From Lantana camara (Eukaryota > Streptophyta > Magnoliopsida > Lamiales > Verbenaceae): a DNA stretch of 64,000 nucleotides. Below the pieces are notes generated by a model that saw only the letters and a program-made list of their open reading frames with translations, did not search any database and was not told the DNA's origin. Shown here in pieces: positions 33,809-44,052 of this stretch (position 1 is the stretch's first letter; every line of letters starts with the position of its first letter). Where the stretch lies: NCBI GenBank assembly GCA_037501455.1, contig CM074864.1, positions 33,072,001 to 33,136,000 on the forward strand, written 5' to 3'. Made by a program: the position numbers and the translations under genes.

Positions 33809-34964
33809 ATAACTAGCTTCACTTACTAAACTTAAAACCTATTGATGGAATGCTAGGAATTTAATTCGAAATTTGCATCTCGAATTAAACACCTATTTAT
33901 TCGAAATTAGCTTAATATTTAATGGGAATTTTCGAATCAACCGGAGAGTTGTCCGGTTCGACCTCACCAACATATATGTTATCCAATTTTATTAGTCTTG
34001 ATTAATGCAAGTGCAATTTAAATGCATTTCAAACAAGCACATAAACAGATAACATGTCCTAGCATGATACTAACATGAGATGATCATGGGTCTATCCTAT
34101 CTTATGCGTTAAAAGTGGGAGCCACTCCACTATCACAATTCTAACATACATGCCACATAAACAGTTTATATCACATAAGGGAAAGCTGTAACAAAATACG
34201 AGCCCTCTCTCTATTACATTTTCAATTGAGATTCCCCTCCCTAACATTTTGAGGGGTCTTCACTTATGGCCTCCTTGTTACTTGAATGTGGTCCATCTTA
34301 CTCCATGGGTACATTGTCTCCAAAATGAAAATAAAACCTCACCACCTATTCTACTCTCAAAAAAATGAAAAAGTACAGAAAAGTAATAAGGCTCAATCTT
34401 TATATTGGCCTTAGACAAATACACGGGGCATACCCTGGCCTAAAAAACAGTAATATGGAAAGCCACATAATAAATCACATAACAGTACGCACAAAAGTGA
34501 GGCTCCAACCTCAATTGAAAAACGAAACTATAGGGCTCCAACCTCAAATGTAAACCATCCATGTGCATAAATGTAAAGCATACAAAGACTAGTACCCATG
34601 ATCACCTAACATGCTTTTACGAGAATTTAAACTTAGCCAATAAATTAAAATTCTCGTTTCAAGTCCTAATGACTTAAAACACGACTTGATGCGATTCTTA
34701 TTATAAAAGCTTTAAATAAATCCCAAATTACTTAAACAAATAAAATTCCAATTAATTTATGAAAATTAATAATTTTATTAAAGGTGTAATTTCCCAAATT
34801 ATAAACCGTTTCTATTTCTCAAAAATTTCCCAATTTTAACTCTTATTCAAAATTAAATTAATTTAATTAAAAACAAGTTTTAATAAAAATTAAATAAAAT
34901 TGGGACTGGATTGCACGAGATACGAAAACCGGATTACGAGGGAAAAAATGGGGCCCGTACGCGA

Positions 34965-35235
34965 AGGGCCTATACGCATCGCAAGCGCGCGCGACCCCTC
35001 TTGGCTTGCTTGCGGGCGGCCTGAGCGAGGGATCCCGCACGCCTTGCGGGATTCTCGCCCAGCCTGGGCGGTAGTCTCGGTAGCATGTGCCGAGACGGGC
35101 GGGCACGCCTAGGCTCATCCGGAAGACTCCCCTACGGTGGTGCGGGAGGTGCTGGGCGGGATGCCCATGCGCGCGCCAAGGGGTGGGCAGTGGCGCGCGA
35201 AGCCCGCGCGTGCGACCCCTTTCGCGCGCGGGATT
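34965..35235. other. GC-rich island with five inverted repeats in E1 leader
   Basis: Surrounded by AT-rich DNA. Arms are ATCCCGC/GCGGGAT (35032-35052), CGCCCAG/CTGGGCG (35056-35070), GTCTCGG/CCGAGAC (35074-35096), GCGCGCCA/TGGCGCGC (35171-35198) and CCCGCGCG/CGCGCGGG (35203-35232). Many CpG sites persist. Confidence 0.7.
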
Positions 35236-35506
35236 CCGTGTGTTCGTAATCCAGGCTTTTCGTTTCGTGTTTTCGTTCAGAAGCAAAACCAATCCAAGAA
35301 ATCCTAAAACAGTTTATGAAGTTTCTAATCTAAAAGAGTTTTTCAAAAATAAAAATTTCAAAACAGTTTTCAGAAACTTTCAGGAAAAAACAGTTTCATA
35401 ATTCAGGCTTTCTGAAACAGTTACAAATACTCAATCACATCAAGCCTAAGAATTTCTACCAATTTCAATAAAGTTGAGACAAATCAGAAACACGATTAAC
35501 GAGGTA

Positions 35507-35518
35507 GCTCTGATACCA
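35507..35518 (-). other. primer-binding site of copia E1
   Basis: In sense TGGTATCAGAGC, complementary to initiator tRNA-Met, 2 nt after the LTR end CCAACA. Confidence 0.85.
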
Positions 35519-35520
35519 CT

Positions 35521-37462
35521 TGTTGGATAACAGGAATCAGAAAGCGGTAGAAATTTAAAAATTTTCCAACAAAAAGGATCGAAACTCGCAATCGTGAATC
35601 CGAATTCGTAGAGATTAGAAACTTACTTTTCAATAATCTTTCTTGAAGCGTTTCAAGCCACCTAAGAACGCTCTTCTCGCGGCTTGATCCCCTCTCCTTG
35701 GTAAAGCTCGAATCTTTAAAAACTTCTAACTTGAAGCTCTCTAGAGATAGTCCACCAACTTGACTACAATCTAACTAGTAAGGATGCTAGTTCTCTAGTT
35801 AGTGTTTAGGCTTAACCTAGGGTTTATTTGATCTTGGAGAAAGGATGGTGTTCAACACATGAACCAAAAGAATTGTCAATTACCCTCTAAGGAGAGCTCG
35901 AGCTCCCCTATATATAGGACGGAGAGGGGCGGCCGAACCTAGTCCTATTGGACTAAGAATTTGGTCCCTCTCTCTTATTACTTGATCATCAAGTAATTCC
36001 AAACTTTGACTCTTGAATTCTAATTCAAATCAACTTTTAAGAGAGCTAAAATATCCAAACCCCTTTTGGATAATTTTATACTTTATTTATTAATAAATAA
36101 ATAACTTATTTTATCTAATTAATTAATTCGTAATTAATTAAATAGATTATTTTTCTCCAAAATAAGACTTTCTTTTTAATTCAAAAATTAAACCAAAGTC
36201 TATTAAACAATTAACACATTAATTATTTAATCACATATACATATATATGCACGTGTGACACACGTGTCCCCAAGTACACGTGTCACTCACGTGACCCACA
36301 CGTGTGATTCACACGTGTGGAACCCTCTCTGCATGATCAACTCTTTTAATCATTTCAAAACCGCAACTCATGTAACCAAGTTGTTGTGTGTGACCCTCTA
36401 GGTTCTCGATTTAATTAGAAGAGACCCTAATTAATTAATTCACTAATTAATTAATCAGTCCATAGATTAAACGACCATAGTCTAGCAACAGGTGTTTAAC
36501 CCGTAGCTGAATTGGAATGTCTCGATTCGACAGAACCTTTAAGTCATTGATTCATGTGAGATACAATCCTCCTACTTACTTTCTCTCAACCAAGATCTAG
36601 GGCAAGGGAATAATCAAAACCCCAATAATCTGGTCTTAAAGCTAAGTGCATTTCATATCCATTTGATCTCAATCCAACAAACCTTTTCTTGATGTCTTGA
36701 TCTACTGCCTTGGCCAAGGACTCTATATGGCATATGAATGACTTACACAATAAGAGATCACCTTGCAAATACAAGTGTAGGTCCTTTCTTGATTCTAATT
36801 CACTTTCATGAGTCACTTGTGCAGCCCCAACATAAGCATTGAATCAGTTGTCTAAGGCGACACCCTTTAAGCTTATACCTAAGACTACAAAGTTAACTCA
36901 TAAAGTGACATGGAACCTCAAGTTTAAGGATCAATTAATCACATCAATGACTAGTGAGATATTTCCTAATCTGGAAGTTTCCATTTCCAGAAATAGAAAC
37001 TTCCTTTCCCATTTAGGAATCTTCTCACACGGGGCACCTCAGTGAACTTACTTATGGAAGTAAGCACCCTCATGTATCATGAACGTATCAACTATACACT
37101 TTGCACCTCCATGAAACAAGGTGGTCCTTCTTAAGGGCGTGATCCCACAAGCAAGCCTTAGAGGAGTCAGGTTGACACTCCCACTGTCTGTAGGACTCAT
37201 CGGCTTGGAGTATTTTACTAATCATGACTTATGTGATATAGGGCTCGTTTCATGAACCATTTCACCTAAATGGTAGAGTCCTAAAGTCATCAGGATTAGG
37301 TGAGTTCTCATACATGCACAATTAAAGTAAACACATAGCAAACAAGAGCATATAAAGAAGTGTTGCCTCAATTCGTTATTTATTCAATGATTGTCTGTGA
37401 TTACAATAAGGAAAAGTACAAAGCGGATATACAATCGGATTTCTGGGGCACTATTCCTAACA
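35521..37462 (-). repeat. 5' LTR of E1, 1942 bp
   Basis: Sense 5' end TGTTAGGAATAGTG at 37462, 3' end TTATCCAACA at 35521. TATA at 35908-35917, G-box cluster at 36250-36320. Short ORFs within it are not credible genes. Confidence 0.9.
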
Positions 37463-37646
37463 CTTGTGTCTCCTGATTTATGTTTTGAAAGTTTTAAATT
37501 TCTCATATTTCCACTGCAATGTTTCCTTCAAGTACTCTGATCTTGTAATGTTTTGTCCGTTCGCCGGCGTGCTTCTTGGGTGCTAGGTCTCCTAGCCACT
37601 TGGGAATTACGACGGTGCGGGGTTGTGGCCCCTTCGGGGTGCTACA

Positions 37647-38177
37647 AGAAGTTCTCCGGATGAAAAACTGTTCGTAGAAGGAATAGTGAATAGTATTTTG
37701 GCTTAAACTTTTCTTTAAAACGAAGTTCAAAATAGATTTTTGAGTCAAGAATGATAGCAATAGACTTGTGTCGACTCAAGGAATGATTTAACTATAAACT
37801 TAGGTAGCAGAGAGTGTCCGAATCAAAGCTCGTTTACAATAATGAATAGTAACTTTGGCTGGTAAGTTCCCAAAGTGTCATTTTGGCTCAAGAAGGGTTC
37901 CGAGGCTTCGAAAACAAGCTCAAACTATTGGGAAACATGAGTTATGAATCTATAGGATTCGAGCAACAATACGGGTAAAGAAAGCTCGGAAAATTAATAG
38001 TAAATTGAGTCAAAGGTCAAGAATTCCCCCTTAAAACACTGTAGTTCTCGTATAAGCACTTTGATCATATATGAATGCAATGCATGAAGGTTTTTAAAAT
38101 GGGATCACGGTCTAAAAACTCTTTACCAATTCCCTTAGCTTACCGTTTCCATCCAGACCCTATTTTGGGCTGTTACA
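37647..38177 (-). repeat. LTR remnant of old gypsy element H
   Basis: In sense it starts TGTAACAGCCCAAAATAGG at 38177, directly after a polypurine-like stretch, and runs about 530 bp until cut by the end of LTR G2. The missing part would lie left of the G array, outside the window. Confidence 0.6.
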
Positions 38178-38253
38178 ATCACCCCTCCTTAATGAGAATC
38201 TGTCCTCAGATTCTTTTGCAAACAGATCGGGGTAATGTTTTTGTACGCAAGGA
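38178..38253 (-). pseudogene. 3' end of internal region of H with pre-tract stem-loop
   Basis: Arms AGAATCTG/CAGATTCT at 38195-38214 with sense loop AGGA, then a worn AAGGAGGGG tract and the LTR. It is truncated by the LTR of F at 38254; AAGGA (38249-38253) is the candidate left target duplication of F. Confidence 0.55.
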
Positions 38254-41200
38254 TGTAACACCCCGGAGCGAAGGGCGCCACATCCCCCGCACTATAGTCT
38301 AACCCGAGTAACGAAATGAAGGGTTCGCACCCGAATCGAACCATAGCGAACGGGAGACACACAAAACTCATACCCTCGCTAGGCGGCCTAGACCCCCAAG
38401 AACTGAGCAAATATAAAGCCAGAGTAGCGGAAGCGTTAAAACATTCACATTCATAGCCCAAGAACATATATTCGTGATAAGGGGGTTCAAGTTGTCAAAC
38501 TAAATCATATCCGAATAAATACAACATATACAATACCCATCGATGCCAAAATAGCGTAAGTACCAAAATATAAAATTTAAAAGTACATAAAAGTAAGGTA
38601 CATAAACAACTACAAATGCATGAGACCCGAGCTACACCACAAGTAAGACTCGACAGACACTTGCCGCCTAGCTCAACTCAAGAGTTACCTACAAACTCAA
38701 GAGGAAAGAGGAAAGAAAAAAAGAAAAAAATAACGAGGGTTAGTCCTAGTGACTAGTGAGGGGGTTAACTCATACACTCAAATATACATATAGAGCAAAG
38801 CATATAACGAAAATCAAGGAGATCCATGACCCGAGAATGGTTTTTGCATGCCAAAGTGTTTTCCCGTGATATACATATCCTTATATAGAAGAGTTTTAGG
38901 CCAAGAGCCAAAATAACGGGTTTTAAGTACTTATGAATCCATTCTCGTTCCATAGTTCATACACAACCAACCAACTCGGCAAGTACGAGTCACACCTCCA
39001 AACTTCCTTATACGAAAGGCATAACAAAACAAAACAAAGCATAATCCAACCTTAACACCGGGTGATAGAAGGGTTGACAGCCCTAACTATCCAAAAATCG
39101 CGAGAGACAAGGTTTAATCACGACCTTGAAACCTTCGACGGTTATTACCTCCGGCTCAAGAGAAACACGCTTCCCCAAATCTCCCAAGGTTGGGTGAGAC
39201 TCTCAAATGAAAAATGTTGATGGAAGAGCTCGGTGACCCCACGACCAACCCGAGATTACCATACCATTCTCCGGGGCCCAAAACTTAACACAAAAATCAT
39301 ACTTACAGCAAAGCTTATCTTTCAAAGCCACATATCTCGCTTACACACTCACACTTAACCAAACTTTTCCAAAACAAAAGGTAAAATAGCTTATATACGT
39401 ATACAAAGCGTTTTCAAAGTCTTATAACAAACGGGACAAGCCCACAACATATATATCTTACACGCATCTATCATATAATATACGTAATTCACATGCGAGG
39501 CTTCAAACAATATAGGGGTCGTAGGTCAAGTAACTAAAAGGAACAAAAACCTCACCTTAACACGGGTAGCGAAGACAAAAGAGTAAACCGGGCACTTAGG
39601 GGCAACCTCGTCGTCCACGGGAAGATCCTCCAAACAAAACCAACAACAAGGGGTACTCTTAGACTCAATATGAACCACATTGATGCTCGGTAAATGCATA
39701 TGAGTGCGTATGATGCATATGAGATGAAATGAGTTCACAATTAGGGCAAAAGAGCAAAACTAGCACGTTTCTAAACAAATGAATCCACTACTTGGAAAAG
39801 AACAACAAAACATATAACACAACACACCCACAACACATAAGATACTAGCAGACAATGAAAGGAACAAAGAAAGGGGGGGGGGTGTGAAACTAAAGGAAAA
39901 CGAAACGAAACAAGAAAACGAAGTTTAGAACTCAAAATGTTTCTGCCCTGAAATTCAGGCCCGTAGATTTTTTTCAAAAGGGATATCCACGGCCGTGGAT
40001 TCCAAGGTGGAAAATTTAAAAAATCTATCCCCATCTCCACGGCCGTGGGTTTTACAAAGCATAAAAATCCATGGCCGTGGATCTGGTCCAGGGGCGAAAT
40101 TTTCGAATTCTAAACTCCAAATTCTTGCAAAACTCAAACCAAACCAACAAGGGACCAAGCTAACATATAAAGGCAAGTATAGGAAGCAAATATTCACTTA
40201 TACCATGCATTAATCTAGGCTATACAAGAAGATATACAAGGAGGAATGCAAGAGATACATATATGTGCAAATTCATGCCAAAACCTCAAAACTCAAAATG
40301 AAACCCAAAGATCCCTAGACTTTCATGCAAATTCCAACCATACACTTAATATATGATGTGTTAAGACCAACTGGGATTCATAAATTCCAAGAAATCAACC
40401 CAAGAACACTCCAATTTCAAGCAAACTTGCCAAACCCTTACTATTCACATTGAATGTCAACACTCATGCAAATCAAGGTTATAGCTCAAGATATTACACT
40501 TAAAAGACCCACATAATCATGGAGGACTCAAAAATATACTTACCTCTTAAATTTGATGAGAAATGGTAGAGTTAAGAGTTCAAAATCTTCAAATTTGGAA
40601 TAGTGTCACCTTCTTCCTCTTGTTCTTCTTGGGAGTTGAGTTTGGGACCTTTTCTTCCTTCTTTCTTGGGGTTGGTTCGGTACGGGGGGTGTGGGAAGAG
40701 ATAGAGATGAGTTAGGAGCATATAAGTCAAGGTTAGGGCTTAATTGGAGTTAATTGGGGCCCACAAGTGAGACTAGTCAACAAAAAAGGGCAATTCTTGT
40801 CACAAGGGCTCGTTTCGGTCGATTTTCGAAGGTCTAAAAGGGCTTATAAAAGTGTGAGTTTAGGTTTCAAAGGTTGAAAATCTCGTGACGAGTCCAACAC
40901 CTCTTCCGAAATTCAAATCCGAATTCCCTAGCTCAAGATACGCCGCCCGGAACCCGAGGTGCGCTAAATGCTCTTTAACCATCCTCTAGGTTCCGAAAAA
41001 AAAATGAGCACAAAACTCAACCAAACGAACACCAAACAAGCATACTAACAAGTACATAACTTACATAGCTCACTTATATCAAGAATTCACAAAAATCAGA
41101 ATCAAATTCAAGCACGTAGAGAGCAAAACTCAAGCAAAAGAGCATAAACGTTCAAGTATCAAGTAAACAAGTAATTCCAAGTAAATAATTAATAAAAGTA

Positions 41201-41287
41201 ATAGAAACGACATAATTAAATTAATAAATTGCGTACATAACACACCATAAATACGTACCTACAGATCCGGATGATCGGGACGTTACG
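38254..41287 (-). repeat. 3' LTR of gypsy element F, 3034 bp
   Basis: In sense it begins at 41287 as CGTAACGTCCCG (TG decayed to CG) and ends GGGGTGTTACA at 38254. The 3' block shared with A, B, C, D and S is present (38285-38430). It carries a strong donor-like site (AG/GTAAGT at 40544/40543), CCACGGCCGTGG palindromes (39985-40082), a second AAG/GTGAGG site (39556/39555) and a mini-hairpin (38741-38755). There is a run of nine Gs near 39875. Confidence 0.8.
39985..40082. repeat. ATCCACGGCCGTGGAT palindrome array in LTR F
   Basis: Perfect 16 bp palindrome at 39985-40000, a 12 bp core at 40037-40048 and a one-mismatch copy at 40067-40082. A weaker half-site lies near 39957. The place is equivalent to the GGGAACGGCCGTTCCC array of A/B, but with a different sequence. 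Confidence 0.8.
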
Positions 41288-41569
41288 ATATCCCTTCTAA
41301 AGGACTTTTACCAAAGGAATCTTCCTATTCCCTAACTCCTGGAACTTTCTATCCAAGATCTTCACCGGTTTTAACACATAAGTTAAGTTTGGTTCTATCT
41401 GTAATTCTTCAACTGTTACTATCTCTTTCTCATCCAGAAAGCACTTGCTAATCTGAGATACATAGAATACGTTGTGGATTCTTGTATGACTCGCAGGTAA
41501 ATCCAATCTATAAGCAGTTTCTCTAGCTCGTTCCATTATCTCGTAGGGTCCCATATATTTTGGGTTTAA
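41288..41569 (-). pseudogene. gypsy F integrase C-terminus and truncated chromodomain
   Basis: In sense: 'KLNPKYMGPYEIMER', 'YRLDLPASHTRIHNVFYVSQ', then 'PVKILDRKFQELGNRKIPLVKVL' and a stop. In B the chromodomain continues after KVL with 'WRSDRTEEATWE'; here that half is missing and the LTR follows directly, so the chromodomain and the pre-tract stem-loop were lost. The upstream part continues at 54982, displaced by LTR C and element B. Confidence 0.8.
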
Positions 41570-42558
41570 TTTACTGTAACTGTAACGCCCCGGTTCCGGA
41601 TGAACAGGTAAGCATGCCACGTGTGAGTTTGAGCGTAGGTTTTATTTTATTTCTTTAAATTTATAATATTCGTACGTGGCATCTCATAATTTTATAAAAT
41701 TCATGAAACATCCTTTATGTGAATTATTTGATTTTATATCATTGAAAATATTATTTCATGACACGGAAAAATAATTGTTGCATGAAACAAGTGCCGAGAG
41801 TGTTTTAAATTACCAAATTGTCCCTAGTTGAATATTTCTTTAAATTCTAGGGACTTAATTGCATAATCTTTAGGGACTTAATTGAACATATTTTAAATTG
41901 TTGCATACTTGATTGCATAAATTCACAAATTAAGGGATTAATTGGAAATTAGCACATTTCACAAAAATCAAGGAGGAAGAATCACGTAATATCATCTTCT
42001 AGCTTCCATGATCTCATTTCATCAAAGTTTTTCCCAACAATTTGCTTCCTTTCACTCTCGGTTTATCACGTAACAAAAAGGGAAGAGAGAATTCATCCAA
42101 TCATCAAGATTTCGAGAAATATTTCAAGGAATTGGGAATTAATTATCTTCATCATCCATCTTCTTCATCCTTTTCATTTAAGGTTGGTTTGCATGAGTTG
42201 ATGAGCTTTGATCATATATGTATAAGTTAGGGTTTGAGTTTGATGTGCTAGATGAATTAATTGGAGTTGGAAGCATGATTGGGTGATCACATCATGAATT
42301 ATGGCATGATTTATAGCTTGAATTCTTGAATATTTGGCATGAATGATCAAGTTTGATCATGAACATGAGTATTGGAATCTTGATGATATATTGTGTTTTA
42401 AGTGTTTAAGTGTTAGTTTATCATTCTTTGAGTACATATGAATCCTATTCCCAGAAAACTATGGCTTTGATGATCAAAAATTGGATTTTGTTGTGGTGGT
42501 TATGCATTCCCGTAGCCATCCCCTGTTTCTGCTCTGTTCTTCAAATTTGCAGAAACTA

Positions 42559-42787
42559 GAAACGACCGTTCCCAGCCTCAAGGCGTTGTGGGAACGGGCG
42601 TTCCCACCTTTTCAAATAAACTAGGCGGCCGAGCATGGGAACGGCCGTTCCCACTTTGGCCTTGGTGCCGGAAGGGCCGTTCCCAGCTAAAAGGCGCGTT
42701 TTTATTTTTAAAATCGTTGGCGCGCTTTGGGGAATTCATGGGAACGACCGTTCCCATTTTCAAAAGGGGTCCTAAATGGCCGTTTCC
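42559..42787. repeat. GGGAACGGCCGTTCCC palindrome array, 5' LTR of B
   Basis: Perfect copy at 42637-42652. Near-perfect copies at 42590-42605 and 42740-42755. Worn copies at 42559-42573, 42670-42684 and about 42770-42787. The 3' LTR has the array at 52736-52966, where the last copy is better preserved. Confidence 0.85.
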
Positions 42788-43011
42788 ACCTGGCTTACAG
42801 AACAAAAGTTTCTGCATAAAATTACGAAAATGACCCCTCGATCCGACGACTTCTTTGACCCCGAATTGCTATAATATGTGCTAATATGAAGTGAAACAAC
42901 ATGTTATCATGCCACATTGCATTTTCATCGTCGTCTCGATACATTTCCGCCGTTCGTCACATTTGGCCCATTTTAGGTCATGTCTCACGTATATACGTCA
43001 TGTTTGCACAG

Positions 43012-43077
43012 GTCACGAGGTCGTGGACGAGGAGCAGGCTCCGTAGAGCATATCCTTGTTATATTTTGTTAGAAAAG
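43012..43077 (+). other. 66 nt exon-like block, 5' LTR of B
   Basis: Preceded by TTTGCACAG and followed by GTGAGG, with exon end AAAAG. The 3' LTR copy is 53191-53256. All 22 codons in frame 1 are open and resemble the peptide read in A (shared LRR and a Pro-x-x-x-Leu pattern). Prediction only. Confidence 0.45.
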
Positions 43078-44052
43078 GTGAGGTGTTGTTTTGAGTAAAT
43101 CGAACCCTATAACCCTTATGTGCTATTTTTGGCCAAAACGTATTATAATTGTAAACGTTTTCAAAGTTATAAATGTTTCAAGCATGAAAATATTGATTGT
43201 CATGATTTTCAAGCAAGTTTGGCGAGTACATGATTGCACGTGGGCTCGAGGGTAATTCTTGAGCCAACCGGGAAAGCAAGGGCTGACGGGTAACTCCTGA
43301 ATTATCCTCACATTGTTGGGATCAACCCCGAAGCCACTAGGAGATTAGTGGTGGAAGGAGTTCCGTGTCTAGGGGGTCATGTCCCCTACACACACCATGT
43401 CGTGGATAGTCGAGCCTTGCAAACTCATTATCACCCGGAGGAAGAATGAGACTGGGGATTAATCCGGCATGTTGGGTTATCCTCGGGTTATCGCATGATT
43501 TCAGGCATGAAATTGTCTATGTGAGCACTAAATGGAATTGCATGATCATGTATTGAATTGATAACACAAGCACGTATTGTCACGTTTGGTGTAAAGGTCG
43601 GAGAATCACCCCTACTCGCCGGGGTCACATGTTCATGAAGTGTTCAAGCTAAAATGTTAAAGTGATTGGTTGTAATCTCGGGCAAAGATTAAGCTTCTTG
43701 AATTATATATCTATTTTATTCTCAAACTCTTCACCCGAGGCTACAACTTGCATGTGATGTGTGTTATATATAATTATTGCCCCTCACTCAGTCTTCGGTA
43801 GACTGGTACTTCACTTTTCAGGTACATGAGCGCTTGGTCGTGCTAGGCGGGTATCCGGTCGAGTTTTGCATTCTCACAAGTCTAGTACTGTACCTTCATG
43901 TATAGCACTCTTGGTATCTCATGTCATGTTCGTTGTTAGTATCTTTTGGATACCTGATTATGTATATTATTAAGAGATGATAATGTATTGATAGTTAAGT
44001 TGGTATCTATAAGTATCTATTTGATAAATATTGTACCTATATGTACGAATGA

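Larger units (their letters stand above)
33283..35506 (-). other. long leader of copia E1 between primer site and gag
   Basis: 2.2 kb without credible coding sequence. It contains four spaced copies of CCCACGACTCGCGGACA (33489-33808), AT-rich filler, and a GC-rich island full of inverted repeats (34965-35235). The 141-codon and 104-codon frames over the island are opposite-strand shadows of its GC bias. Confidence 0.7.
27428..37462 (-). mobile_element. copia element E1, 10,035 bp, TSD CTTGT
   Basis: Perfect 5 bp duplications (27423-27427 and 37463-37467) flank two LTRs of 1943 and 1942 bp. The internal region reads on the minus strand: primer site, 2.2 kb leader, gag, protease, integrase, RT, RNase H, polypurine tract. 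This domain order defines Ty1/copia. RT and RNase H text is like the Angela/Tork group (tentative). The LTRs differ by a few percent by eye, and the polyprotein has several frameshifts and stops, so it is not recent and not autonomous. Confidence 0.9.
23712..37646 (+). repeat. LTR G2, split by copia E1 (23712-27427 and 37468-37646)
   Basis: Starts TGTAACAGCCCG and ends GGGGTGCTACA. Removing E1 and one copy of its CTTGT duplication restores 'CCTCTTGTGTCTCC', exactly as in LTR G1 near 4530. The LTR sums to about 3895 bp, slightly longer than G1. No primer site follows at 37647, so this is the terminal 3' LTR of the array. Confidence 0.85.

Noticed and set aside
34867..35401. 141-codon minus and 104-codon plus ORFs in the E1 leader
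   Set aside because: Opposite-strand frames kept open by high GC; the composition is explained by the inverted-repeat island.
41570..41620. N-terminal extension of the F integrase ORF (MACLPVHPEPG...)
   Set aside because: Those codons come from the first bases of the LTRs C and B read antisense; the real F sequence begins at 41569.
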